Assembly: GCA_938036925.1 (NCBI GenBank)
Contig: CALHVU010000014.1
Location: 1-64,000, forward strand
Source: an uncultured Atopobium sp.
GTDB taxonomy: Bacteria > Actinomycetota > Coriobacteriia > Coriobacteriales > Atopobiaceae
Length of the DNA stretch: 64,000 nucleotides
Direction of reading: 5' to 3'
In this document: piece by piece, positions 1 through 8,833 of the stretch
How positions within the stretch are numbered: the stretch's first letter is position 1
How the letters are laid out: every line of letters begins with the position of its first letter
Notes under the pieces: generated by a model
Told to the model about the DNA's origin: nothing
The model's input: only the letters and a program-made list of their open reading frames with translations
Databases searched by the model: none
Position numbers and translations under genes: made by a program

Positions 1-395
1 CCAAGGCAACTAATACCGATTCAGTTGAGAAATCTCTGACGTCGTTTCCAGGTAAAGACGTTATTTTGCTTCTTGGTGGTCACGATAAGGGCACAGAGCT
101 TGATGAATTTGCTCAGAAGGTGTCCGCCACCTGTGCATACGCAATCTGCTTTGGAGAGGCAGGTCCTCGCTTTGCAGAGGCGCTTCGCCGCGTTTCTGAC
201 GGCCATGCAGAAGTGGTACAAGAGCCTCATATGCATGAAGCTTTTGACCGAGCGGTAGAGCTTGCTCGTCCAGGTTCTGTAGTGCTTCTCTCACCAGCAT
301 GTTCCTCATTTGACGAGTTTACGGGAATGGCTCAGCGTGGTCGTGTCTTTAAACAGCTCGTGGCAGATCTTGCTCAAAAAGAGAGCGGTCGATAA
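1..395 (+). CDS. murD: UDP-N-acetylmuramoylalanine--D-glutamate ligase, C-terminal part (partial)
   Basis: MurD adds D-glutamate to UDP-MurNAc-L-Ala in the cytoplasm, an early peptidoglycan step. Only the last ~130 codons are present; the frame is open from base 3 with no start, so the gene begins upstream. Visible C-terminal ligase-domain landmarks are KATNTDSVEKSL near the left edge (the usual NDSKATN motif), then ILLLGGHDKG and the LLSPACSSFDEF block that closes Mur ligases. Its stop overlaps the ftsW start in TAATG (393-397), so the two are translationally coupled. Position in front of ftsW-murG-murC-murB is the normal dcw order, and the assignment is secure despite truncation. Confidence 0.93.
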   Translation, partial: KATNTDSVEKSLTSFPGKDVILLLGGHDKGTELDEFAQKVSATCAYAICFGEAGPRFAEALRRVSDGHAEVVQEPHMHEAFDRAVELARPGSVVLLSPACSSFDEFTGMAQRGRVFKQLVADLAQKESGR

Positions 396-1921
396 TGGCT
401 ACCAGCAGAAACAGAACAGGGGAGCGCGCGCAGCAACCACGTACTTCTCGCCAGAAATCTTCCGAGGGCTCGCAGACTAAAGGCCGCTTTGGTGCTATTC
501 CAGAGCGTTTTATGCAGCCTCGGCTGGTGCTTCTGGTGTCAACGGCAATTCTTGTTTGCTTTGGCTTGGTAATGATTTACTCTGCATCCTCGATTTCTGC
601 GATGACTTCTGAGGATATGGGCTACAACCCCTTCTATTACGTGCAACGCCAGCTTGGCTTTGCTGCGGCAGGAGTTGCGTTAGCGTTTATTGTTTCTCGC
701 ATTGATTACCGAGCAGTAGTAAGAAACCTCCAGGTACCTATCTGGATTGTGACCATTGGCATGCTGGCAATTATTTTTACTCCTATTGCTGGTGCCGACG
801 CATATGGTGCAACCCGTTGGATTTCCATTGGGCCATTTTCTTTCCAGCCGTCTGAGTTTGCAAAGATTACCATCTTAATATCTGTCTCGTACCTGGCTCA
901 GCAGTACTTTATTGATCAGACCATAGATCAGATGGAGTTCTTTAAGAAGTTTGCTATTGCTGCGCTTGTGCCGCTGATGCTTATCTTGGCTCAGCCAGAT
1001 AAGGGCTCTACGCTGATTATTGTGGGAACTCTTTTGGTTATTGGCTACCTAGCTGATGTTGACCGAAGGGTTTTGGCAACTATTGCTGTTGCTGGCTTTA
1101 TTGGCTTTGCGTTCTTATCTCTTAAAGATGATTATTCTCGTGCCCGCGTTGTGACCATGCTCAACCCTTGGGCCGATTATTACGGCGCAGGTTATCAGCT
1201 TGCACAGGGCTTTTATGCCTTTGGCTCTGGCGGTATTTTTGGTGTTGGCTTTGGTTTTTCTCGTCAGAAATATTCGTATCTGCCTATGGCTCACAATGAC
1301 TTTATTTTTGCAGTCATTGGAGAAGAGCTGGGCTTTATTGGCGTTTTGGGTCTTTTGGCTGTATTTGGCGCGCTGGTATGGGCAGGCTTTAAGATTGCTC
1401 GCTATGCACCAGATTTGACCGGCAGGCTTATTGCTGCAGGTTGTACCTCTATGTTTATCATTCAGGCCTTTGTCAACATCGGTGGTGTTCTGGGCCTTTT
1501 GCCTCTTTCTGGTAAACCTCTTCCGTTTATCTCATACGGCGGCTCAACCATCATGTCCAGTATCTTGATGGTTGGACTTTTGATGTCTGTTTCAAGGCAG
1601 TCAAGGCTTCCAGAAACCGAGTACGATAGGCAGCGTGCGTCTTGGAGCATAGCCGAAGAGCAAGATACCTTTGATGCTCCAGGTTTTGCTGGTCTTACCA
1701 TGGTTGATGGTGGGGTAGGAGTAGGCATGCCACTCCCACGTTCTTCTCGCCCCAAGAGCAGCGCTCAGAGCTCCGCACGTCCTTCACGAGGCGTTTTGCG
1801 CTCAAGAGATGACGACGCCCCTCAAGGTCGTATTACAACAGACGCTTCCGGTAGGCGCAGAATTGATTTGGGACCTTCTGCATCGGACAGGCTTCGTGGA
1901 AATAACAGGGCTCGTCGATAG
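395..1921 (+). CDS. ftsW: FtsW/RodA/SpoVE-family peptidoglycan glycosyltransferase
   Basis: A polytopic SEDS protein of 508 residues that polymerises lipid II at the division septum. The sequence shows a basic Ser/Arg-rich cytoplasmic N-terminus (~45 residues), about ten hydrophobic segments, the SEDS signature PFSFQPSEFAK near residues 148-158, the segment YLPMAHNDFIFAVIGEELGF near 295-315, and LPFISYGGST near 380. Its place between murD and murG makes it FtsW rather than RodA. The ~100-residue hydrophilic C-terminal tail (Ser/Arg/Asp-rich) is longer than in many FtsW proteins and could bind partners, which is inference. ATG at 395 overlaps the murD stop. Confidence 0.93.
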   Translation: MATSRNRTGERAQQPRTSRQKSSEGSQTKGRFGAIPERFMQPRLVLLVSTAILVCFGLVMIYSASSISAMTSEDMGYNPFYYVQRQLGFAAAGVALAFIVSRIDYRAVVRNLQVPIWIVTIGMLAIIFTPIAGADAYGATRWISIGPFSFQPSEFAKITILISVSYLAQQYFIDQTIDQMEFFKKFAIAALVPLMLILAQPDKGSTLIIVGTLLVIGYLADVDRRVLATIAVAGFIGFAFLSLKDDYSRARVVTMLNPWADYYGAGYQLAQGFYAFGSGGIFGVGFGFSRQKYSYLPMAHNDFIFAVIGEELGFIGVLGLLAVFGALVWAGFKIARYAPDLTGRLIAAGCTSMFIIQAFVNIGGVLGLLPLSGKPLPFISYGGSTIMSSILMVGLLMSVSRQSRLPETEYDRQRASWSIAEEQDTFDAPGFAGLTMVDGGVGVGMPLPRSSRPKSSAQSSARPSRGVLRSRDDDAPQGRITTDASGRRRIDLGPSASDRLRGNNRARR

Positions 1922-1944
1922 CTGATTTCTAGGAGATGGATTGC

Positions 1945-3078
1945 ATGACAGAACAGAAGAAACTCTCTGTTGCAATTGCTGCAGGTGGAACTGCAGGTCA
2001 CATTAACCCAGCTCTGGCTCTAGCTGAGGAGCTTCGTGAGCGTGGTCACCAGGTTACGTTTTATGGCCAGCCCAATAAGCTTGAGGGTACGCTGGTGCCT
2101 GAGGCGGGATTTGAGCTGGTACCTATCCATGTCAACGGCTTTGATCGCAGGCGCCCTTGGACGCTTATTAGCGCGGCATACAATCTTGAGCGCGCAAAGT
2201 CGCAGCTTCACAAGCGTTTCAGAGAGCAGGGAGCTCCTGATGTTGCAATTGGCTTTGGAGCCTATGTTGAGCTGCCTTTGCTTCAACTTTGCGCTAAGCT
2301 GCACATCCCGTATTTAATTCACGAGCAGAACTCGGTAACAGGTCTTGCTAATCGCGTTTCTGCTGGTAAAGCTTCTAAGGTATGCATTGCCTTCCCAGAG
2401 GCTCGCAAGGCTTTTGAGGGACGCGTTAAAGCTCAAGACACCATTGTGGTCACCGGAAATCCCGTGCGAAAGAGTGTTCTTTCTGCTGATAGAACCACCT
2501 CTAGGCAAGAACTGGGCATTGCAGACAATCAAACATTGCTGCTTATCTTTGGTGGCAGTCTGGGTGCACGTAGCATCAACGAGACTTTTGCTGCACTTAA
2601 GCAGGAGCTTCTTTCCCGTCCTAACCTTCGCATCATTCAGTCAACAGGTCAAAAGCTCTACGACGAGGTTGTCTCGCTTATGAAGCTTTCTGACGAGGAG
2701 GCTGCTCGCTGGGAGATTAAGCCCTACATCTCCAATATGGGCGCAACCCTTGCTGCAGCTGACCTGGTGGTTTCTCGCTCCGGAGCATCTTCTGTGGCTG
2801 AGATTGCAGCGTTAGAGCTCCCTAGCATTTTGGTGCCGTACCCTCTGGCAACAGCAGATCACCAGACTACTAACGCACACCTGTTGTCGGACGCGGGAGC
2901 AGCTATTCTGGTGTCAGATAACCAGGTGGGCACCACGACCTTCTCGACAGCTCTGTTTGAGCTGGTAGATAACGCGGACCAGCGCAAAAAGCTCTCCGAG
3001 GCTGCCGCCACACTTGACCAGCGCAGCGCCGCATCTCTTGTGGCTGACGCTGTGGAAAGTGCCGTTTGTGGCGCATAA
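1945..3078 (+). CDS. murG: UDP-GlcNAc--undecaprenyl-pyrophosphoryl-MurNAc-pentapeptide GlcNAc transferase
   Basis: MurG makes lipid II from lipid I on the inner membrane face. It is a GT28 protein of 377 residues. The N-terminal loop GGTAGHINP lies near residues 14-22, HEQNSVTGLANR near 120-131, GGSLGARSINE near 205-215, and the UDP-GlcNAc-binding stretch SRSGASSVAEIAALELPSI near 275-295. The ATG at 1936 directly abuts the AGGAG at 1931-1935. The ATG at 1945, nine bases after that AGGAG, is the better start. The gene follows ftsW by 23 bases in the same operon. Confidence 0.93.
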   Translation: MTEQKKLSVAIAAGGTAGHINPALALAEELRERGHQVTFYGQPNKLEGTLVPEAGFELVPIHVNGFDRRRPWTLISAAYNLERAKSQLHKRFREQGAPDVAIGFGAYVELPLLQLCAKLHIPYLIHEQNSVTGLANRVSAGKASKVCIAFPEARKAFEGRVKAQDTIVVTGNPVRKSVLSADRTTSRQELGIADNQTLLLIFGGSLGARSINETFAALKQELLSRPNLRIIQSTGQKLYDEVVSLMKLSDEEAARWEIKPYISNMGATLAAADLVVSRSGASSVAEIAALELPSILVPYPLATADHQTTNAHLLSDAGAAILVSDNQVGTTTFSTALFELVDNADQRKKLSEAAATLDQRSAASLVADAVESAVCGA

Positions 3079-3159
3079 AACATTCGGTTTTGCGTTAGAG
3101 TAAACATGTCTTGGTATGTCCAGGACTCAAACGATAACAATACTTGGAAAGGCTCTCTT

Positions 3160-4575
3160 ATGGCAGATTCCATGGGCGAGAAGACCATCTCGCGTGCACA
3201 TTTTATTGGAATTGGTGGCGCTGGCATGAGCGGAATCGCTCTTGTTCTACACGAGCGTGGCTGCACTGTTACCGGCTCTGATCTAAAGAGCTCGCATTAT
3301 GTTAGAGAGCTTGAAGATGCAGGTATTCAGGTAAGCATCGGTCACACCGCGTCTACCATTGACGCTGTGATGCCCGATGTCATTGTTACCTCTACGGCAA
3401 TCCCAGAGACTAACCCAGAGGTTATTCGCGCACGTGAGCTTTCCATTCCTATTTGGCCTCGCGCAAAGATGCTCTCGTATCTCTCACGCGGCCGCAAGAC
3501 TATTGCTGTTGCCGGCACTCACGGCAAGACCACCACATCTTCCATGGTTGCAACTATGCTGGATAAACTGGGTGCCGATCCATCATTTTTGATTGGCGGT
3601 GTTGTTGAGGGTTACGACACCAACGGCAAAAACGGCAACGGCCAGTACTTTGTCTGCGAGGCTGACGAGTCTGACGGTTCGTTTATGTTCCTTAACCCTA
3701 ACGTGGTGGTAGTCACCAATATTGAGGCAGACCACCTTGACCACTATGGCTCTCTCGAGAATATCGAGAAGACCTTCTGTGAGTTTATGAGCTTGCTTGA
3801 TAAGGAAGAAACCGTTGTTATCAACGGCGATAACCCTCATTACGTTGAGCTTGCTCAGTCAACTGGCAGGCATGTGGTTTCTTACGGCTTTGATCCTAGC
3901 TGCGATTTTGTTTGCACGCAGGAGGAGAGAAAAGCCGGCATTGAGAATCCTCTGACCATTAAGACTCCTTCTGGTCAGACTATCTCTGTGGTACTTCCGG
4001 CCAACCCCGGTAAGCACAACGTTGCTAACGCAACCGCTGCTATTGCTGTTGCTGATGCACTTGGCTTTGATCTTGAAGAAGCTGCTGCAGCGCTGTCGCA
4101 GTTCAAGGGCGCACGCCGCCGCTTCACGCACGTAGGTGACATCAACGGTATTACCGTTGTAGACGATTACGGTCACCATCCAACCGAGATTGCAGCAACC
4201 ATGTCTGCAGCTCTTCCTCTTGGTTTTAAGCGCGTTGTTGTTGTCTTCCAGCCACACCGCTACAGCAGAACACAGGACTTGGCAGACTCGTTTGCTCACG
4301 CGTTTGACGGTATTGACGTGTTGCGCGTTATGGATGTCTTCTCCGCAGGTGAGCTACCTATTCCAGGTGTCTCGGGCAAGACCGTCTCTTCAAGGGTTGA
4401 GGTTGCTCATACTGTTCCTGACGTGCGTTATATTCCTTCTCGTCGTGATCTTATCGCAGACCTTCTTGATACGGTTAAACCAGGAGATCTGCTGATTACT
4501 CAGGGCGCAGGTGACGTCACTCAGATTGGACCAATGTTTATCCGTGCACTCAAAGAGCGTCTTCAGAACCACTAG
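3160..4575 (+). CDS. murC: UDP-N-acetylmuramate--L-alanine ligase
   Basis: MurC adds L-alanine to UDP-MurNAc, the first peptide step of peptidoglycan synthesis. At 471 residues it has normal length. The N-terminal nucleotide-binding loop GIGGAGMSGIA is near residues 16-26, the ATP loop AGTHGKTTTSS near 117-127, the EADESDGSF substrate stretch follows, and DDYGHHPTEI lies in the C-terminal domain. The frame is open from an ATG at 3106, but GGAAAGG at 3146-3152 sits seven bases before the ATG at 3160 and the conserved fold begins just after it, so the shorter form is preferred. It precedes murB by 10 bases. Confidence 0.93.
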   Translation: MADSMGEKTISRAHFIGIGGAGMSGIALVLHERGCTVTGSDLKSSHYVRELEDAGIQVSIGHTASTIDAVMPDVIVTSTAIPETNPEVIRARELSIPIWPRAKMLSYLSRGRKTIAVAGTHGKTTTSSMVATMLDKLGADPSFLIGGVVEGYDTNGKNGNGQYFVCEADESDGSFMFLNPNVVVVTNIEADHLDHYGSLENIEKTFCEFMSLLDKEETVVINGDNPHYVELAQSTGRHVVSYGFDPSCDFVCTQEERKAGIENPLTIKTPSGQTISVVLPANPGKHNVANATAAIAVADALGFDLEEAAAALSQFKGARRRFTHVGDINGITVVDDYGHHPTEIAATMSAALPLGFKRVVVVFQPHRYSRTQDLADSFAHAFDGIDVLRVMDVFSAGELPIPGVSGKTVSSRVEVAHTVPDVRYIPSRRDLIADLLDTVKPGDLLITQGAGDVTQIGPMFIRALKERLQNH

Positions 4576-4585
4576 GACCTCTGTC

Positions 4586-5500
4586 GTGAGCTTGTTTAAC
4601 GCCTATGTAAGCCTTTCTGGGGCCCTTGATGCAACAATCAAGCAAGATGAGCCGCTGAGCCACCATACTTCCTTTAGGATTGGTGGTAAGGCGTCGCTTT
4701 TTGCTGCTGTTCACAGCCACGTGGCGCTGGTGCGTGTGCTTGAGGTGCTTGCAGCTAATAAAGTTGATTGGGTGCTTTTAGGCAAAGGTTCAAACATCCT
4801 TGTCTCTGATAAGGGCTACAACGGCTGCGTTATTGTGCTCGACGATGAGCTTTCTACCATTTCAGTTGGCGAGAATAACCTCATTACTGCAGGTGCAGGT
4901 GCGCTTACAGCACGCGTTTGCAATGAGGCCATGAAAGCAGGTCTTTCTGGCCTTGAGATGTGTGCTGGCATCCCCGGAACTATTGGCGGCGCTCTTTCGA
5001 TGAACGCAGGTACTAGGCATGATTGGATTGGTAAAGCTGTCCGTGATTGCGTGGTACTTAAGCCTGGCAAGGGTCTTGTACGCTACGATGCCTCCGAGAT
5101 TGAATGGGGTTATCGTTACACTACGTTTGCACCAGATGAGATCATTCTTGAGGCAACGTTTGCGCTGACAGCATCTAATCGTCCTAAAGTTGCTCTTGGC
5201 ATGGATACACTCTTGCAGCGTAGAAGAAATACTCAGCCAACTGGTCAGCTTTGCTGCGGTTCTGTTTTTAAGAATCCAGGTAGTAGGTCTGCTGGTGCAC
5301 TTATAGAAGAGTGTGGTCTTAAGGGAGCTACTGAGGGCGGCGCACAGATTTCTGATATTCATGCCAACTTTATTGTGAATACCGGTAACGCTACCGCCTC
5401 AGATGTCATTGCACTTATGCGCAGAGCACACGATGCGGTACAAGAAAAGTTTGACATTGATCTTCAGCCAGAGGTTAAACTTCTGGGTTTTGGGGCATAG
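4586..5500 (+). CDS. murB: UDP-N-acetylenolpyruvoylglucosamine reductase
   Basis: An FAD- and NADPH-dependent reductase that makes UDP-MurNAc; ~304 residues. FAD-binding motifs are visible: HTSFRIGGKA near residue 30, LLGKGSNILVSD near 70, and GLEMCAGIPGTIGGALSMNAG near 120-140. The catalytic Ser/Asn region reads CCGSVFKNP near 225. The frame extends back to an ATG at 4511 inside murC, but AGGA at 4574-4577 points to the GTG at 4586, where MurB-like sequence begins. GTG start assumed. Same operon as murC and ftsQ. Confidence 0.92.
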   Translation: MSLFNAYVSLSGALDATIKQDEPLSHHTSFRIGGKASLFAAVHSHVALVRVLEVLAANKVDWVLLGKGSNILVSDKGYNGCVIVLDDELSTISVGENNLITAGAGALTARVCNEAMKAGLSGLEMCAGIPGTIGGALSMNAGTRHDWIGKAVRDCVVLKPGKGLVRYDASEIEWGYRYTTFAPDEIILEATFALTASNRPKVALGMDTLLQRRRNTQPTGQLCCGSVFKNPGSRSAGALIEECGLKGATEGGAQISDIHANFIVNTGNATASDVIALMRRAHDAVQEKFDIDLQPEVKLLGFGA

Positions 5501-5507
5501 GGAAGAT

Positions 5508-6566
5508 ATGGCAGAAGATACTTCAAAGCAAACAACGCGCCGTAAGGGCACAAAAAGGGAGCCTTTATCGTCTGGCTCTACTCAGACGACAGGCGCTACT
5601 AAGCCTTCTTTTATGAGCAAGGCCTTTAAGCCTAAGCCAAAGGTTGAGGCTACAGCTCCTGATGCTAAACCTTCTGCTAAAAAGATTTCTGCCAAAAGGC
5701 CAAATAACGCTACAAAAACTGCAGCTCAAGCTCGTGCTGAACGTATTAAACACAGCAGAAAGGTATCGTTTAAGGCAGTACGCACGGCCTTTATCGTTTT
5801 GCTTAGCCTTGCCCTTCTCGCTGGCATTGCTTTTCTCGTCCTACGTTCTTCCTCAGTCTTTGCTATTACTAACATTCAGGTAGAGCCAACAGAGCACGTC
5901 TCTAACGAGCAAATTCAAAAGCTCATTGCAGTAGAAGAGGGAACAACCCTGCTCAATATGGATGAGTCCCTTATTACCCAAGAACTTCAGAAGGACCCTT
6001 GGGTAGCTTCTGCAACGTATGAGAGACAATTCCCCAATACGCTTCACATTACTATTACTGAGCGTAAAGTGACTGCTCTGGTTGCACTTTCTTCTGGTCC
6101 GGTTGCGTGGTACTTGGGCGAGAATAACGTCTGGCTAGAGGCAGATCAGCTTAACGTACCAGAAGGAAAGACTACTGCTACCGTTGCGCTTGAGAAGGCA
6201 ACCTCAGAAGGTGAGCTGCTGATTACCGATGTTCCTGCAACAGTTTCTCCTGTAGCAGGCACCACAGCAACAGACGCAGAAATTCAAGCGGTTATGCAGT
6301 ATCAGTCTACGTTCTCATCAGAGCTCACGTCACAGATTGTGAGTTACTCGGCTAGTAGCGTTGATGCAATCTCTGTCACGCTTACCAATGGTGTGCAGGT
6401 TGCCCTAGGCTCTCCAACACAGATTGCTGACAAAGAAAAAGTGATTCTGGCAATGCTTAAGCAGTTCCCAGGAGAGCTTACGTACTTGAACGTAAGAACA
6501 CCTGCAAGCCCAACCTATAGGCGTGTTTCTACCGGAAACGTTCAGTCTGGCTCTGGTGTTTCGTAG
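5508..6566 (+). CDS. ftsQ: Cell-division protein FtsQ/DivIB (POTRA domain)
   Basis: A bitopic division protein of 352 residues linking the FtsB/FtsL complex to septal synthesis. It has a Lys/Ser/Thr-rich cytoplasmic N-terminus of ~85 residues, one membrane helix near 88-112, then a POTRA domain (AITNIQVEPTEHVSNEQIQ, near 117-135) and the FtsQ domain with DPWVASATYERQFPNTLHI near 160-178. The ATG at 5508 follows GGAAG at 5501-5505 and the murB stop by 7 bases; the upstream extension into murB is rejected. The long basic N-terminus is typical of actinobacterial FtsQ. No ftsA follows, as usual for Actinobacteria. Confidence 0.88.
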   Translation: MAEDTSKQTTRRKGTKREPLSSGSTQTTGATKPSFMSKAFKPKPKVEATAPDAKPSAKKISAKRPNNATKTAAQARAERIKHSRKVSFKAVRTAFIVLLSLALLAGIAFLVLRSSSVFAITNIQVEPTEHVSNEQIQKLIAVEEGTTLLNMDESLITQELQKDPWVASATYERQFPNTLHITITERKVTALVALSSGPVAWYLGENNVWLEADQLNVPEGKTTATVALEKATSEGELLITDVPATVSPVAGTTATDAEIQAVMQYQSTFSSELTSQIVSYSASSVDAISVTLTNGVQVALGSPTQIADKEKVILAMLKQFPGELTYLNVRTPASPTYRRVSTGNVQSGSGVS

Positions 6567-6618
6567 GTAAACGCGTAAACTATATGTGCCGTTAGGGAAT
6601 AGTTTCCTACCGTTTACC
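6566..6618 (+). terminator. Stem-loop after ftsQ (possible weak terminator or processing site)
   Basis: An outer stem GGTAAACG (6566-6573) pairs with CGTTTACC (6611-6618) and encloses a second stem TAGGGAA/TTTCCTA. No T-run follows, so full termination is doubtful; it may separate the mur operon from ftsZ transcripts or be an RNA processing site. Confidence 0.35.
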
Positions 6619-6646
6619 AGCTTTCTTCACAATTTCTACATATTAT

Positions 6647-6676
6647 TTGACTTGTATGGGTCAGTTGTGCAAATAT
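6647..6676 (+). promoter_or_regulatory. Candidate ftsZ promoter
   Basis: TTGACT (6647-6652) is followed 18 bases later by an A/T hexamer AAATAT (6671-6676), leaving a ~135-base leader before ftsZ. The -35 is good and the -10 weak. The 247-base gap in an otherwise tight cluster suggests that ftsZ has its own transcription start. Confidence 0.35.
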
Positions 6677-6813
6677 ACCCCGCTTTGCATGAAGCGTAAG
6701 CCTTAACTTGAGGTTTAGGGTTTTATACAGCGGTTCTGCGAGCGCATAAACGTAGCCTAAGCGCAGTCGCGCTCCGGGACAAACGGGCACAAGCGTGCCT
6801 CAAGGAGGAAGAC

Positions 6814-7950
6814 ATGATTAAGGACACCGATACCCTTAACAACTATCTTGCTGTTATCAAGGTTGTTGGCGTTGGTGGCGGCGGAACTAACGCTGTCAAC
6901 CGCATGATTGAAGAAGGCATCCGTGGCGTTGAGTTCGTTGCTGTAAACACCGATGCACAGGCTCTTGCAATCTCCGATGCTGACATTAAGGTTCACATCG
7001 GTACTGACATCACCAAGGGTCTTGGTGCTGGCGCTAACCCTGAGGTTGGTAAAGAGGCAGCAGAGGATAGCCGCGACGAGATCAAGGCTGCACTTGCTGG
7101 CGCTGATATGGTCTTCATCACTGCTGGTGAGGGTGGCGGTACTGGTACCGGCGCTGCTCCAGTTGTTGCTGATATTGCAAAGAATGACGTTGGCGCACTG
7201 ACCGTTGGCGTTGTTACTAAGCCATTCTCCTTCGAGGGTCGTCGTCGTTATGGTTCTGCAGCTGACGGTATCAAGACTCTTTCCGAGAATGTTGATACTC
7301 TCATTGTTATTCCAAACGATCGTCTGCTTGATCTTTCTGAGAAGAAGACCACCATGCTTGAGGCATTCCGCATGGCTGACGACGTTCTATGCCAGGGCAC
7401 CCAGGGTATTACCGACCTCATCACTGTTCCTGGTCTGATCAACCTCGACTTTGCAGACGTCTGCACCATCATGAAGGGCGCAGGTAGCGCAATGATGGGT
7501 ATTGGTATTGCTGCTGGTGATAACCGCGCTGCTGATGCTGCAACTGAGGCAATCTCTAGCCGCCTGCTTGAGAGCTCTATTGAGGGCGCAACCCGCGTTC
7601 TTCTCTCTATTGCTGGCAACAAAGACCTTGGTATTCAGGAGATTAACGAGGCAGCTGACCTGGTTGCTAAGAACGTTGACCCTGACGCAAACATCATCTT
7701 TGGTACTGTTGTTGATGAGTCCCTGGGCGATCAGGTTCGCGTAACCGTTATTGCAACTGGTTTCAATGACTCTAACGTTCAGCAGCAGCTTCCAACTCTG
7801 AACACTCAGAGTACCACCCGTCCAAGCCGTCCTGTTCAGCCACAGCCAACTCGTCCTGTAGCTGCTCAGCCACAGCCTGCTCGCACCAACAACTCTTCTA
7901 ATGAGAAAGAGTTTGATATTCCAGACTTCCTTAAGCGTAGCCGCATCTAA
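6814..7950 (+). CDS. ftsZ: Cell-division GTPase FtsZ
   Basis: A tubulin-like GTPase of 378 residues that polymerises into the Z ring. Nucleotide-binding motifs include VGGGGTNAVNRM near residues 16-27, the tubulin signature GGGTGTGAAPVVA near 107-119, and NLDFADVCTIM near 210. A flexible Pro/Gln/Thr linker (~320-360) leads to the conserved C-terminal peptide DIPDFLKRSRI, the docking site for SepF in bacteria lacking FtsA. A near-perfect AAGGAGG lies ~7 bases before the ATG. sepF and divIVA lie 2-3 kb downstream. Confidence 0.97.
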   Translation: MIKDTDTLNNYLAVIKVVGVGGGGTNAVNRMIEEGIRGVEFVAVNTDAQALAISDADIKVHIGTDITKGLGAGANPEVGKEAAEDSRDEIKAALAGADMVFITAGEGGGTGTGAAPVVADIAKNDVGALTVGVVTKPFSFEGRRRYGSAADGIKTLSENVDTLIVIPNDRLLDLSEKKTTMLEAFRMADDVLCQGTQGITDLITVPGLINLDFADVCTIMKGAGSAMMGIGIAAGDNRAADAATEAISSRLLESSIEGATRVLLSIAGNKDLGIQEINEAADLVAKNVDPDANIIFGTVVDESLGDQVRVTVIATGFNDSNVQQQLPTLNTQSTTRPSRPVQPQPTRPVAAQPQPARTNNSSNEKEFDIPDFLKRSRI

Positions 7951-7952
7951 AT

Positions 7953-8762
7953 ATGTGCGCGCTGAATAGACAGTGCTTACACGGCGTGACCCTGCTCATG
8001 GATCCTGAGGTTCCATGCGGGGTCACGCTCGCATTTACTGAGCGTACTGGCGGTTTTTCAGAAGGGGAGTTTGCTTCCCTCAATCTGGGCAGTAGATGTG
8101 GAGACAATCTGCAACAGGTGCAAAAGAACCGCCTGCTGGTCTTAGAGGCTCTTGGAGCTGGCGAGCTTTTCTCGCAACTCCTTATTCCTCATCAGGTGCA
8201 CGGAAGCAAGGTAGTTTGTCTGACTTCCAATACATCAGAGGCTTTTGAACTGGCTAAAGCTGAGGCAGAAGCTGGTGCAGACGCCATAGTATGTACGGTT
8301 CAAAATACGCCTGTGATGTTGGCGTTTGCCGATTGTGTGCCGGTAATTCTTGTAGCTCCCGGTGGATTTGCAGTGGCACATTCTGGCTGGAAAGGCACAA
8401 TTGCCCGCATTTCTGCGCGCGCAACCGAGGCGCTTTGCCAGGCAACTGGCGCCAAGTCTTCTGAGGTCAAGGCCTACATTGGTCCGCACATTGGCAGCGC
8501 TGACTACGAGGTTTCTCCAGAGCTCATTCAGATGTTCTCACAAGAGTTTGGTCCCGGCGTTGTAGACCGTGCATCTGGCGAGAGGTACTTAGATCTTGGA
8601 TATGCTGTCAGAGCCGCACTGGTAGATGCTGGTGTACGCGCGTCTGCTATCGAAGAGGTTACTGACTCGACCGCCTCTACAACTGAGCGGTTCTTCTCGT
8701 ACCGAGCAGAGCATGGCAAGTGCGGAAGACACGCGGCTGTTGCTTACATGGCGTCAAAGTAG
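7953..8762 (+). CDS. pgeF: Peptidoglycan editing factor PgeF (YfiH/laccase-domain family)
   Basis: A 269-residue cytoplasmic protein of the Cu-oxidase_4/YfiH family. Members are described as purine-nucleoside-active metalloenzymes and, in E. coli, as an editor preventing L-Ser misincorporation into the stem peptide. Metal-ligand motifs are visible: HQVHGSKVV near residue 75, FADCVPV near 127-133 (Cys) and VAHSGWKGTI near 142-151 (His). It starts two bases after the ftsZ stop without a clear ribosome site, suggesting coupling; an internal ATG at 7998 is an alternative start. Adjacency of yfiH, yggS, sepF and yggT to ftsZ is a standard Gram-positive arrangement. Confidence 0.87.
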   Translation: MCALNRQCLHGVTLLMDPEVPCGVTLAFTERTGGFSEGEFASLNLGSRCGDNLQQVQKNRLLVLEALGAGELFSQLLIPHQVHGSKVVCLTSNTSEAFELAKAEAEAGADAIVCTVQNTPVMLAFADCVPVILVAPGGFAVAHSGWKGTIARISARATEALCQATGAKSSEVKAYIGPHIGSADYEVSPELIQMFSQEFGPGVVDRASGERYLDLGYAVRAALVDAGVRASAIEEVTDSTASTTERFFSYRAEHGKCGRHAAVAYMASK

Positions 8763-8793
8763 GGTAGAAGACGTTTAGCGCTATCGGAGAAGG

Positions 8794-8824
8794 CGTTTAG
8801 GTCTACGACAAAAGTCGTTAAACG
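8794..8824 (+). repeat. Intergenic hairpin between pgeF and yggS
   Basis: CGTTTA (8794-8799) pairs with TAAACG (8819-8824), with ACGAC/GTCGT inside. It lies just before the next start and has no T-run, so it is more likely an mRNA structure than a terminator. Confidence 0.35.
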
Positions 8825-8833
8825 TTTCGTAAG